DNA of 20,312 nt from Silene noctiflora (GCA_009801015.1 VHZZ01001352.1:92784-113095), one strand, 5' to 3'. Shown: positions 1 to 9,034, numbered from the stretch's first letter. Program-made: numbers and translations. The notes: generated by a model not told the origin, from the sequence alone.

Positions 1-455
1 TCGTTCTTACTCGTTCAATTTGTGAACATTAGTAGAACAATCAAAAGCACTTTCTTATTAACGTAAGATAGGTGAGTATTTAACGATACTCATAGTGTGT
101 GGATAACGATACTCGTAGTGTCTTGAGTATTTAACGGTATCAATTTGAGTTACAACTAGAGTTAGTTGTACGAATGGGTTAATAATTTTGTAATCCGTAG
201 AAAGGTACTAAAGTTATTAATCGAGAATAGTGGACTTAGGCTTCGACTTGTGAAACTGAACCACTTCAAAATCCGTGTGTCCCTCTCTCTCGTTTTATTT
301 CATTTCGTTTATCGCTTTCCTTTTGCATATATTACTTAGGTTTAATCAATAAACCTTAGTAAACGTTTTATCACGCTTATACGGAATTAGTTTTGAAAAA
401 CGAAAAAATGTGCATACTCAATTCAACCCCCCCCCCCCCCCCCCCCCCCTTTCTT
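1..455 (+). mobile_element. Degraded Ty1/copia-type LTR tail
   Basis: No open reading frame of note. The composition resembles the 3' part of plant copia LTRs: a segment ending in CTGAACCACTTC, then a T/C-rich stretch with TCTCTCGTTTTATTTC, then a poly-C tract followed by TTTCTTGAGTATTTGAGATC. The poly-C is bracketed by ATACTCAA and TTGAGTAT, an arrangement I associate with the ends of plant copia LTRs. Positions 72-143 hold a short imperfect repeat of GAGTATTTAACGATACTC, which is itself a hairpin. The left end lies outside the window and I see no internal domain, so this is a remnant or solo LTR. The assignment rests on general resemblance only. Confidence 0.4.
427..449. repeat. Poly-C tract, 23 C
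   Basis: An uninterrupted run of 23 cytosines, flanked by the inverted octamers ATACTCAA (left) and TTGAGTAT (right). It can form i-motif or G-quadruplex structures and its assembled length is likely to be unreliable. Confidence 0.95.
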
Positions 456-588
456 GAGTATTTGAGATCTATAGACTCTTCAAAAGTCATATTCGGTACA
501 TTGCGTTTCATGTTTGCATTCATGTGGTTATTGTATATGTTGGTGATTGTTGGAGGAGTTGTGGCAGTGGTATTTGTTGTGATGGAGA

Positions 589-1280
589 CGTAAGGCGGTT
601 GAGAGACCGTCTTACGCTCGGGTCGCCTCTTGGAGCTTCTCCCTCCAAGAGGGACGTGCACATTAATGGCTTGAGTTACAGAGGGACACGTGTGATTGAG
701 ACACGTCGTCTGGTAGGGGATCCGGTGACCGGTACCACGGGTGTGTCCCGAGTATCTTTTTACGGACTGCGGCCCGGCTGTGTTGGTGGACGGTTTTGCG
801 GTGCCGTCACCAGGTTGTAGGTACGTCTAGGTGTATCCCTGTACCGGTATGATGTTGGTGAAATCGTGTCTCATTCATATCATTGTCATGTTGCATATTT
901 ATATATTGTGTTGTATGTTATTATCGAAACTGACCGTGTGTTGGATGTGTAAATTATCACCTATTTCTGGGGTGGCCTATGTTGATCCATATAATATTTC
1001 CGATCATATGGGGAGCAGTTTGCTTACAGGTGGTATTTGATTGTTACGCGGGAGACGGAACGAGTTCCGAGCCTTGGAGTCGAGTTACATAGGTTATGTA
1101 GTCGGTAGATAAGTTGTATAATGTCTAGTTCACTTTTGTTCTTAATTTATTATGTATGTAATCACTACACTTGTCATTTAAATTAAATGTTTCTTATTCG
1201 TAATTCCGATTTCACTGCCTCGGAAAACCGAGATGGTAACATCCTCCCATTACCTTGGCAGGGTAAGAAGGGGGTGTTAC
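589..1280 (+). mobile_element. Probable Ty3/gypsy (chromovirus-like) LTR end
   Basis: This GC-richer block starts with a string of short hairpins (589-616, 626-652, 688-706, 738-750) and ends in GGGGGTGTTACA, the usual 3' terminus of plant gypsy LTRs (TGT...ACA). Before the terminus lie a GGGAGCAGTTTGC segment and a CGCGGGAGACGGAACGAG segment, which look like the R/U5 part of chromovirus LTRs. No primer-binding site follows the ACA end, so this would be a 3' or solo LTR. The left boundary is uncertain. Short open frames within it (such as 524..820) look fortuitous. Confidence 0.45.
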
Positions 1281-1640
1281 AGTTACTTAAGAACTATTAC
1301 AACACATCTTATATACTTTTATCATGTAAAACTCTTTATTAATACCCATTAATTACCCTTATTACTCATAATAATTACTAATTAATAAACTCAACAAAAA
1401 CCCTCCTAAAATTAGGGTTAACATAAAAGAAAGAGAAAAGGTAAATCCTAACTTATAAGGTGAAAGGAAGACGGAGAAGGGTGTAGATCTTCAAACCCGA
1501 GCTTAGCATCCATAGAGAAGGTTTTATGAGAGTTTTAGACAGAAGCGAGAGGATTTGGAGGTGTAGAAAAAGGAAATGAAAATGATTTAGGGCTAGATGG
1601 AGAGAATCTCGTCATAGGTTATATCGCCTACTGGCACAGT
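1281..1640. other. AT-rich non-coding stretch
   Basis: This stretch follows the LTR-like end. It is mainly A/T-rich with short TTAATTA motifs and purine-rich patches. I see no coding potential, RNA gene or clear mobile-element terminus. Confidence 0.5.
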
Positions 1641-1642
1641 GC

Positions 1643-2001
1643 ACTCGGTTGAGTGCTGAGTCCACTCGGCCTAGTGCCACTCACTCGGTCGAGTACCTCC
1701 TATACTCGGTCGAGTGACACCTACTCTGTCCACTAAAACTCTTACTCGGCCTACAACACACTCACTAGATCTAGTATGCTTCACACTCAATCCACTGCAC
1801 ACTATAACTTCACTCATAAGTAGTCTCTCATTCCCTTTAAGGTCCTCTCACGCGTCCCAAGCTTCCTTTGTAGCTCTCTAAATATCCGGGTATTACATAA
1901 ACAGACTTAAGAAAAGTTTCGTAAAAAGTACGTCAGACTAGGATACTTGACAGAGTATTGGTGCACTCGATCGAGTACACGTCATCACGACTCGATCGAG
2001 T
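1643..2001. repeat. Cluster of ACTCGGTCGAGT-type palindromes
   Basis: A 12-bp palindromic motif recurs at 1643-1654 (ACTCGGTTGAGT), 1664-1675 (ACTCGGCCTAGT), 1683-1694 and 1704-1715 (ACTCGGTCGAGT), 1764-1775 (ACTAGATCTAGT), and 1965-1976 and 1990-2001 (ACTCGATCGAGT). A half copy lies at 1744. Spacing is irregular and the intervening DNA is not itself repeated, so this is neither a tandem satellite nor a CRISPR array. The last two copies are perfect palindromes. The function is unknown; it may be the internal sequence of a transposable element. Confidence 0.85.
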
Positions 2002-3202
2002 GACTTCAACAACTTCAACAACTTCAGCTTCTTCGTGTCTTCTTCTCTTCTTTTCTTCCATTCTTCCTTGATTCTTGTCATCTTTCTCCTTGTTTCTGTC
2101 TTGCCGACTCCTCGGTGCTCTTTACCATTCATTTATACCTCGAATGCATCCAATCTGCATTAAAACACCAAAAGGCGAAAGTATCGACATTCTAACATAA
2201 ACGACATATAAAAAACATTTTATAGCACAAAACCATCTCAAAAGTAACTGAGGCGAGGCATAAATGTGTATAAATTATGACTCATCAATGGCAATGGTAA
2301 CTTTGCATCCGGTTTGTGTTGTGTCCATCTCTCTCAGGCCTTCTGAGATGGTTTTGGTTAGGGGGTTGTTCAAGTTGATTTATCTATCGTTACCTATTTA
2401 CTTACTCGATTTTCTTGGCTACGAGTTTCTTGTCCGCAGGGATTGTTTTCCAAAGTGTAGGAGTTTTCTCTCCTCTGGAGATAGACATTCGTGGTATGCA
2501 TTCCGCCTTTTTTTTTCTACGTTCTATGGCTTAAGTGCACTTTGCTCAATCTCAATGCCTTAAGGGTCTCGTTGGTTTCCAGATAAAATGTATCACAGCC
2601 AAGGGGATGAATCTACGAGACACAATTTTGTGTCTTGTTGCAGGTATTTCTCTGAAACTCAGTCGATTAAGCTGAGTAAAGATGTGTTCGATCGTTTAGC
2701 CAACTCTGATCGTCCCTTCAAGAATGTAGTGTATATTGAAGTTGATTTCCGTGTTCAGTCGTTCGTGCGCCATTGTTACCCGATGTAGTTACTTTGTTGT
2801 CTTAGTTTACAATATTCCTAAAATAAGCGCGTCTGACAATATGAGTCAAATGTTATATGTATAAGAAGTATTTTTACGGCTGCCAACAAAAAAAAAAAAA
2901 AACACTTGCGCATCTTAGAAGAAAACATACCTAATTTTTGGGTGTAAATATTTATACTCAACCATGAATCAAGACCAATAAAAACTTATCACTAAATTAT
3001 ACACAGACTTAAATAATCAAAACTGAGATCGAATCTCTTTTCGACATAACTAAGATCATCTACCGACTAAAAGGAGATGGAGGACTTGGTTTCCCAATAC
3101 TATACGTAACCAAACCCGAATCCATTCAACAGACCATTGAATCCAAAATATTTCTCGGTAAAAATAGAAACCAACCCCCACTGCTAGAGAAACAAGTCCG
3201 CC
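2002..3202. other. Unassigned stretch and RPN7 upstream region
   Basis: This stretch holds short open frames at 2264-2563 and 2588-2788 (+), whose translations I do not recognise, and an oligo-A run of 15 at 2888-2902. An open frame closed by a stop, followed about 100 bp later by oligo-A, could be the tail of a retrocopy or LINE, but nothing confirms that. From about 2930 to 3202 lies the presumed promoter and 5' leader of RPN7. It has no convincing TATA box, but the start codon sits in a strong context (CCGCCATGGCA). Confidence 0.4.
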
Positions 3203-6200
3203 ATGGCAGCACAGGAAGAAGCTCTAAACGCTCACCTTGCACTATCCCACAAGATCTTCCTCCTCACGCATCCCGATGTCGAAGACATTGACAAAGTTCG
3301 TCTCATCGATGAGGTCATTTCCTCGATTAAGTCTGACTGTAAGTTTAATTTCCGTAATTTTAACCTAATTTTGTTCAAAATCATTGTTTCTTCGCATTTT
3401 TCTTATTCAAGATTCGTCTGTGTTGTGGAATTTGAGTATTTCGATTCCATACTTTTGATTTGCTCGAAGTTATGGAGTCATTGAGTTGAAATTCTTTAAT
3501 TTAAACCTAATTTTGTTGAATATCATAGTTCTTTGCAATTTGTTGTTGTAGATTTGTCTTTGTCGTGGAATTTGAGGATTTCAATTTTGTACTTTTTATT
3601 TCGTTGCGATTTAAGTGCAAACTTCGCTGATTTGCTCGAAGTTATGGAATCATTAAGTTGAAATTTTGTTATTTAAACCTATTTTTGTTCATAATCGTTG
3701 ATTCTTCGCAGTTTTACTATTCTAGATTTGTCTGTGTTGTGGAATTTGAGGATTTTGATTTTGTGTTTTATTTCGTTGCGATTCAAGTTTTTAATTTGTT
3801 GATTTGTTCGTAGTTATGGCGTCGTTGTACGAATCACTGTCTGCTAAGGGTGTAATTAAGCTGGATCAATCGGTGCTCGATTCGATGCGAAAGAGTATTG
3901 AGGATGAGCTTACGAAGCTCGACGAAAAGTAAGTGACCTCTTTACTGAATTGTGTTTTGCGAAGTGTTCTGGTGTATTTGATATGCTCATGCTTCAGTAC
4001 GTAGAATCTGTTGTTTTTGTTAGGAAATTAAATTGTATGAAAATGTGTAGTTTAAGGTTTGAGTGGATCACGAAAACTTGAGCTAGGTATAGTGGTGGAA
4101 CAAGGATATGATGTTAGGGTTGAAAAAATTTGAGGGGAGGGAATTACTTGTACAATAGAGTGAGATAGAATAAACATTTAACTAAAAGTTTCGATTTTTT
4201 CATGGTGGAGGGCAGACCCCCGTCTGGTTATGCCACTGCTTAGGTGTTTTAGTTCAAAGCTTTGTAATTTCCTCTGTATCAATCTTCTTAAGTTCGAAGC
4301 TTTTCAAATGTCTGACTTAGAAGTTAGAAATCACCCAATGATGATACGGAGTATCATATAGACCCCGTCTAGATCTTGAACAGAGGCATTATCTGTTCCG
4401 TGAAGCTTTATGGGATGAGTTGAAGAGATTGGTGTGATTTATAATTTATATCACCCTAGTCGTGTAGCAGTCTTGTGATGACCATAGGAAAGACGCTTTT
4501 GTTGATATATCTGGAATTTTGTTCCACGTCTTTTACCCAAATCACTAGTATGTCTGCACTCTTCATATGAGACTTGCCATGGAAAATCGCAAGAATGCTC
4601 TGGTCAATAGGTAACATAGTCAGATAACAATGTTATGGTTTATAGTATTTGTATGCAAGTAAGACGATGCTTGATGATGTCTTTATAACTTCATTTCTTT
4701 TGGAAAAGGGGTGAGAGAGAGAGAGAGTTGTGGATTTTATTTACACTTATCCACATACCATCAATAGTTGCACTTTGTAGTTTGCACTCGGAAGGTTTTT
4801 TTAGTTATCGCTTTCACATCATCATCATCATACCCTATTGCATTTGTACAGGATTGCTGATGCTGAAGAAAACTTGGGTGAAAGTGAAGTCCGAGAAGCT
4901 CATTTAGCAAAATCATTATTCTACATAAGAATTGGTGACAAAGTGAGATCTTTTTGCCAATTATTCCTATGCAACTATTCCATAATTTTTGGACTGCCAC
5001 AATTTTGTCGTTATAATAATTGTTTCTTTCCTTTTGAAATTCAGGAGAAAGCATTGGAGCAGCTCAAGTTAACAGAAACCAAAACTGTCGCTGTTGGGCA
5101 GAAAATGGATCTGGTATTCTACACTCTTCAAGTTGGCTTGTTTGATATGGACTTTGATCTTATCTCGAAAAGCATCGACAAAGCTAAAAAGTAAGTGATG
5201 GAGTGAAATATTGTTTGATCCGCAGCAGTGAATGAAGTTCTAAGTCTGGATCCTTGTTTTGCTTACTCTGATATTGTTCATTTGTCAAAACCAGCTTATT
5301 TGAGGAAGGTGGTGATTGGGAAAGGAAGAATCGTTTGAAGGTGTACGAAGGCTTGTATTGCATGTCGACCCGTGACTTCAAAAAAGCTGCTAGTTTATTC
5401 CTGGACTCAATCTCAACTTTTACAACCTATGAGCTATTTACATATGATACCTTTATATTCTACACCGTTCTTACTAGTATTATTTCCCTTGATAGAGTGT
5501 CCTTGAAACAAAAGGTACTTACAGCAGTGGTTTATGCATGTATATTCGAGCAATCTTTACTTATTGATCAACATAAACTTAGGCATTGTTGTTCATTGAC
5601 GTGTGGCAGGTAGTGGAGGCTCCTGAGATATTGACTGTGATTGGAAAAATCCCGTTTCTGTCAGAGTTTTTGAATTCTCTCTATGACTGCCAGTACAAGT
5701 CGTTCTTCACAGCATTTGGTGAGTTTTTCTCTTGTGCTCTCAAACTTTTCCCGTCTTAGGTCTTATCCAAAAATCAAGTTCTGTCTGTTACTCTATATAA
5801 TTGGTATTTCATCTCATCTCTGAGTGTCAAAAAGTTACTCCCTCCATCCCGGTCATTTGTCGTCCTTTGGTTTTGGCACAAAGACCAATGAAAGAGGAGG
5901 GAGTCAATTATAAGATGACAAGTGGACTAAATTGAATGTGAAAGATCAAATTACTTATCAAATGCAATCCTAAAATAGAAAGGACAACAATTGACCGAGA
6001 CACCCAAAAATGGAAAAGGACAACAAATGACCGAGATGTAGGGAGTAGAGAGCTGTTTGAGAGAGATGGTTTTAGTACTCAACTAGCATCTCATCCGTAT
6101 CCTAAAAATTACCTTTTTGGTTTTGTTGCTTCAAATGAATTGATTACATTGTATATATAATTCTCTTCCGTCTTTTTCAGCTGGCCTAGCTGAGCAGATA

Positions 6201-6869
6201 AAGTTCGACCGCTATTTACAACGACACTTCCGATTTTATATGAGGGAGGTCAGGACTGTTGTGTATTCTCAGTTTCTTGAATCATACAAGAGTGTCACTA
6301 TTGAAGCGATGGCAAAGGCGTTTGGTGTCACTGTCGAGTTCATTGACCTGTGAGTACACCTTGCTCTTACACTGCGGATTCATTTTTGAAAATGAGTGTC
6401 ATCTATGCGTCTCTTAGGCTTGTCATCGCTTCTAATATTATGAACTCATTTGATTCCGTTCCATTAAATCATTTTTTGGAGTTTTTCTCTAATGTCAATT
6501 TTGCAAAATGCTCTTAAAACTTTTTGAATGAGACTAATCTTTTGGCTATCGGTAGTAATTTTTAAATTTTTAGCATCAGATTGCGTTGCTCAATGAGACA
6601 ATTAACTGCTATCACTTATTCACAAGTTGGTATGAAGTGATTGATATTGGAGTATCTTTTATCTGACTATTTTTTTAACGTTGGTTTTCGGCAGGGAATT
6701 GTCTCGCTTTATTGCAGCCGGTAAGCTCCACTGCAAAATTGACAAGGTCGCAGGGGTTTTAGAGACAAACCGCCCTGATGCAAAGAACGCATTGTACCAA
6801 GCCACGATCAAGCAGGGTGACTTCTTACTTAACAGGATTCAGAAGCTTTCCCGTGTTATTGACTTATAG
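3203..6869 (+). CDS. RPN7: 26S proteasome lid subunit RPN7 (PSMD6), 8 exons
   Basis: The exons, joined in order, are 3203-3338, 3814-3928, 4852-4942, 5045-5190, 5295-5514, 5610-5718, 6181-6349 and 6695-6869. All introns are GT-AG, and the reading frame closes at TAG to give 386 aa, the usual plant RPN7 length (about 387). The product is a non-ATPase subunit of the 19S regulatory lid, needed for assembly and for ubiquitin-dependent proteolysis in nucleus and cytosol. Family landmarks seen are FLLTHPDV near the N-terminus, [71 protein letters not shown] and the C-terminal [10 protein letters not shown]. The N-terminal two thirds form the TPR-like helical repeat region, and the C-terminal third holds the PCI winged-helix domain. 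The ATG is supported by a CCGCCATGG context and by matching length. No disabling change was found. Confidence 0.96.
3355..3835 (+). repeat. Three tandem copies in RPN7 intron 1, running into exon 2
   Basis: Three diverged copies begin at about 3355, 3495 and 3668. Shared blocks in order are TTTAAACCTAATTTTGTT, GTCTGTGTTGTGGAATTTGA, a TTTATTTCGTTGCGATT block (copies 2 and 3 only) and GATTTGCTCGAAGTTATGG. Copy 1 is about 140 bp, copies 2 and 3 about 170 bp. The last block of copy 3 is the exon-2 acceptor and first codons (TAG then TTATGGCGTCGTTG). Copies 1 and 2 carry the matching GAAG then TTATGGAGTCATTGAG. Confidence 0.85.
4090..4238. mobile_element. Degraded short hAT-like MITE in RPN7 intron 2
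   Basis: The ends are inverted and imperfect: TAGTGGTGGAACAAGG on the left, and CAGTGGCATAACCAGAC when the right end is read on the opposite strand. Between them is about 120 bp of non-coding DNA. A CAGTGGCGGA-type terminus is common in non-autonomous plant elements. I see no clear target-site duplication, so the family call is tentative. Confidence 0.4.
4713..4727. repeat. GA microsatellite
   Basis: A 15-bp run of alternating GA in intron 2 of the RPN7 gene. Confidence 0.9.
5838..6045. mobile_element. Stowaway-type MITE in RPN7 intron 6
   Basis: A 208-bp element with terminal inverted repeats starting CTCCCTCCATCCCGGTCATT on the left and CTCCCTACATCTCGGTCATT on the right (reverse strand). 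It is flanked by TA on both sides (5836-5837 and 6046-6047), the target preference of Tc1/mariner-derived Stowaway elements. The inverted repeat continues to about 30 bp (ending TTTGTCGTCC versus TTTGTTGTCC). A second copy of the terminal GGACAACAA-TTGACCGAGA block lies just inside the right end. It has no coding capacity and sits well away from the splice sites. Confidence 0.88.
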
Positions 6870-7315
6870 ATCACTTGGCCTTTTCAATTTCCTCCTGGTT
6901 TGAGACCGGAATCGCATCTTTTAGGTTAACCAGTTGTTGAATACTAATTCCCTTTGCATTCATAAAACTGCAATCAGAAATTGAAAATTTATGCAAACTT
7001 TATTGGAGTTATTTTCAGGTCAACTAATGCATATTGTTCAATCTTTGGAACATAAAATCAGGTTCGAGAAGCGATTTAATTTCATTTTTCTCAACTTATT
7101 TTGATATCGCAAATATGTGAGTAGCATTTTCATAATATCGAATAGGAAAGTACAAAACTAATTTTTTTGCCAACAGTTGGCTATGAATATTGAATCTTAT
7201 TATCATAATCAACCGATGAACTTGGTTTAATAAAAATAATGAAATACGTTAATCTAGTACTACCAATTAAATTAGTGGAATAATTTTGGTGTTTAATTAG
7301 CTACTAATCGAGTAA
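6870..7315. other. Intergenic, 3' ends of two converging genes
   Basis: This AT-rich stretch lies between the RPN7 stop and the stop of the minus-strand gene at 7316, so it should hold both 3' untranslated regions and their polyadenylation signals. No further gene or repeat is visible. Confidence 0.6.
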
Positions 7316-7795
7316 TTAAAGGACGATCATACTAACAAAGAACAACATAGTAGAGGAAAGTGAGATTGTGATGAATGATGTAGTAGCAGCAGCAGAAGAT
7401 TTACTATTACCATCATCATCATCATCATCGTCATCATCACCATCACCACCTCCATGTTTTCGTTTCTCTTTCTCCCTTTCTTCTTGTTCTTTCTCCTTCT
7501 CCTTCTCGCGTTCTTCTTGCTCTTTCTCCTTCTCCTTCTCTCGTTCTTCTTGCTCTTTCTCCTTCTCCTTCTCCCTTTCTTCTTGCTCTTTCTCCTTCTC
7601 CCTCTCTCTTTCGTTTGCTCTGGCTTCGTCGTCGTCTTTGCGCACGACATGAATGTCGTAATCTTGGACGTCTTTACGATGTCTCATAACGACGTCATTG
7701 GGGTTGCCTTGACTAGTGTTTTTGTCGACAGTTTTGGCTAAAATGGATGTAGCCATGAAAATTATGGCTATTGAGAAAACAACCAACAACTTCAT
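7316..7795 (-). CDS. Small secreted, probably GPI-anchored Glu/Lys/Arg-repeat protein
   Basis: A single-exon frame of 159 aa. Residues 1-20 (MKLLVVFSIAIIFMATSILA) form a clear signal peptide. Residues 21-61 are a polar spacer. Residues 62-111 are about four and a half tandem copies of an 11-residue unit (EREKEKEKEQE), expected to form a highly charged helix or coiled coil. Then come KRKHGGG, an almost pure Asp run (120-128), a small-residue patch (SKSSAAATTS) and a hydrophobic C-terminus ending SMIVL. This tail fits a GPI-anchor signal with the cleavage site in the Ser/Ala patch. A TATA box lies about 105 bp upstream of the ATG. The decayed copy at 8716-8950 keeps the spacer and the KRKHG motif, which supports this frame over the overlapping shadow frames. 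I recognise no named family, and the function is unknown. Confidence 0.72.
   Translation of the reverse strand: MKLLVVFSIAIIFMATSILAKTVDKNTSQGNPNDVVMRHRKDVQDYDIHVVRKDDDEARANEREREKEKEQEEREKEKEKEQEEREKEKEKEQEEREKEKEKEQEEREKEKRKHGGGDGDDDDDDDDDGNSKSSAAATTSFITISLSSTMLFFVSMIVL
7463..7612 (-). repeat. 33-bp coding minisatellite, polypurine on the minus strand
   Basis: About four and a half units of 33 bp encode the 11-residue repeat. On the plus strand the tract is nearly all pyrimidine (TTCTCCTTCTCC-type blocks broken mainly by CTTGCTC). Copies differ by synonymous changes, which suggests they are not a recent slippage product. Length variation between individuals is likely. Confidence 0.85.
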
Positions 7796-7897
7796 GTTTT
7801 TGTTTTTTTGCTGAGATCTTGTGTTGTAGATTTATTTTTTATTTTTTATTTTTTTGGTGAAATGTTGTAGATTTATAAGAACAAGGTTTAAAATATT

Positions 7898-7906
7898 TCT
7901 TTTATA
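7898..7906 (-). promoter_or_regulatory. TATA box of the Glu/Lys/Arg-repeat gene
   Basis: Read on the minus strand, the sequence is CTATAAAAGA. It lies about 105 bp before the ATG at 7795, leaving room for a leader of about 70 bp. A matching element is kept upstream of the decayed copy (9025-9034). Confidence 0.6.
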
Positions 7907-8342
7907 GTGCATTTAGAAATGATAGTAATAAATAATTTGAAGTAATAAATAAGTTAAGGATCTTAGAGTAATAATACGATTAAATCATAATATGAAAATA
8001 TGTGATAAATAAGATACTGTACTTGTTGATTACATATGTAAAAATGTAAAATTTTAGCATGCAAGATCTTATCATATTAAATGGAAGCAAGATATCGAAA
8101 TATCGAATATTATGACAGATATTTGCAGAATTTAAGAGATGAGAAATGCTAATTTATTATAAATATAAAAATGATAAGCATTTGAAGAAAGATTGTCGAG
8201 ATATTTGGTGAGAAATTAAAAGATAAAGTTATTTATTTCATTTTTAATAAAACACAAAGTTATTTCTTTCATTTTTAATAGAACACTCTAGAAAATCTTT
8301 GCTCATAAAACTTGTTAAACGTAGGTATACCTTAGGTGCACA
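7907..8342. other. AT-rich intergenic stretch
   Basis: Upstream region of the minus-strand gene. It is strongly A/T-rich, with a short direct repeat, AAAGTTATTTNTTTCATTTTTAA, near 8226-8279. No gene is seen. Confidence 0.5.
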
Positions 8343-8440
8343 TTAGAAGATGTATGAAGGGTTGTATTGCTTGTCTGCCCGCGACTTCAAACAACCTGCT
8401 GCTAGATTAGCTTATTCCTCGACTCATCTAACCTTTAAAC
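8343..8440 (+). pseudogene. RPN7 exon-5 fragment
   Basis: The sequence aligns with RPN7 exon 5 from about position 5334 on. It begins with a copy of [19 protein letters not shown], reading here as KMYEGLYCLSARDFKQPAA, and similarity then fades through TTATTCCTCGACTC. No other RPN7 exon is recognisable nearby. It lies upstream of the decayed second copy of the minus-strand gene, in the same order as the intact pair, so I read it as part of a tandem segmental duplication that lost exons 6-8. It cannot encode a functional subunit. Confidence 0.82.
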
Positions 8441-8715
8441 GTTCCGTATGAAGCCTGAGCCTTGAGGCCTGTTTGTGGCTTGCCTCTAGTCATTAGCAAT
8501 TTAACATCATCAAGGTTTCTGTTTACGTTTCGTCTGACTTTAAGCCTTGAGGCTCACTGATCACTGCTTGGTGAATCTCGCAAAAGTGATCAATAAGCTA
8601 GTACTAATTAATCAGTGGGATGATTTGTTACTAATCAAGTGATCAATAGATGATCATACTAACAAAAGAACATTAAAGTAGAGAAAACTGAGACAGTGAT
8701 GAACTGATGGGTGAT

Positions 8716-8950
8716 TTAGTTAGTAGTAGCTGAATTCTGGTGACGACCATGTTTACGCTTTCCTCTTCTATTCCACTTAAATTTACCCTTCCGTCCATCC
8801 TTTTTCGACAACATAATCTTCGTTTCTTCTTTATTTTTCTCCTCCTCTATTTCGTTCTGTTTGTCTTCAACGTCTGCTTATGACGACGTTGTTATCATTG
8901 CCTTGATTAGTTGTGTTGCTGGCGGTATCGGCTAGAGTCATGGAAACCAT
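8716..8950 (-). pseudogene. Decayed copy of the Glu/Lys/Arg-repeat protein gene
   Basis: Homology to the 7316-7795 gene includes its 3' flank (GATCATACTAAC at 8652, matching 7324) and its promoter. Read from the ATG at 8950 it gives a short peptide with LADTASNTTNQGNDNNVV, matching LAKTVDKNTSQGNPNDVV of the intact gene, then a stop (TGA). A frame change leads into a second frame with EIEEEKNKEETK and KRKHGRHQNSATTN, closing at 8716. The signal-peptide core is deleted, the 11-residue repeat array is absent or unexpanded, the Asp run is missing and the hydrophobic tail is cut off. A conserved TATA box could still allow transcription. Confidence 0.8.
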
Positions 8951-9024
8951 GTTTTTGTAATGCTTTTGGATCTTATGTTGAAACTTGTTTGGTTATAGAT
9001 TATAGAACTAAGGGTGAATATGTT

Positions 9025-9034
9025 TCTTTTTATA
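9025..9034 (-). promoter_or_regulatory. Conserved TATA box of the decayed copy
   Basis: The minus strand reads CTATAAAAAGA, aligned with the TATA box of the intact gene and with similar flanking bases (GAAATATTTT versus GAAACATATT). Confidence 0.5.

Noticed and set aside
524-1040. Open frames in the LTR-like block
   Set aside because: Short, with no domain similarity, and they cross hairpins and LTR-type sequence.
1643-2001. CRISPR-like or satellite array
   Set aside because: Spacing is irregular and repeats are only 12 bp palindromes with variable centres; CRISPR is not expected in plant nuclear DNA.
1938-2132. Minus-strand frame rich in Lys/Arg/Glu
   Set aside because: The composition comes from a CTT-rich plus strand. 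It has no relation to the 7316 gene repeat unit and no promoter or homologue.
7327-7741. Several overlapping open frames on both strands across the Glu/Lys/Arg repeat gene
   Set aside because: They are shadows of the 33-bp periodic tract. Only the 7316-7795 frame has a signal peptide, a plausible tail and a homologous decayed copy.
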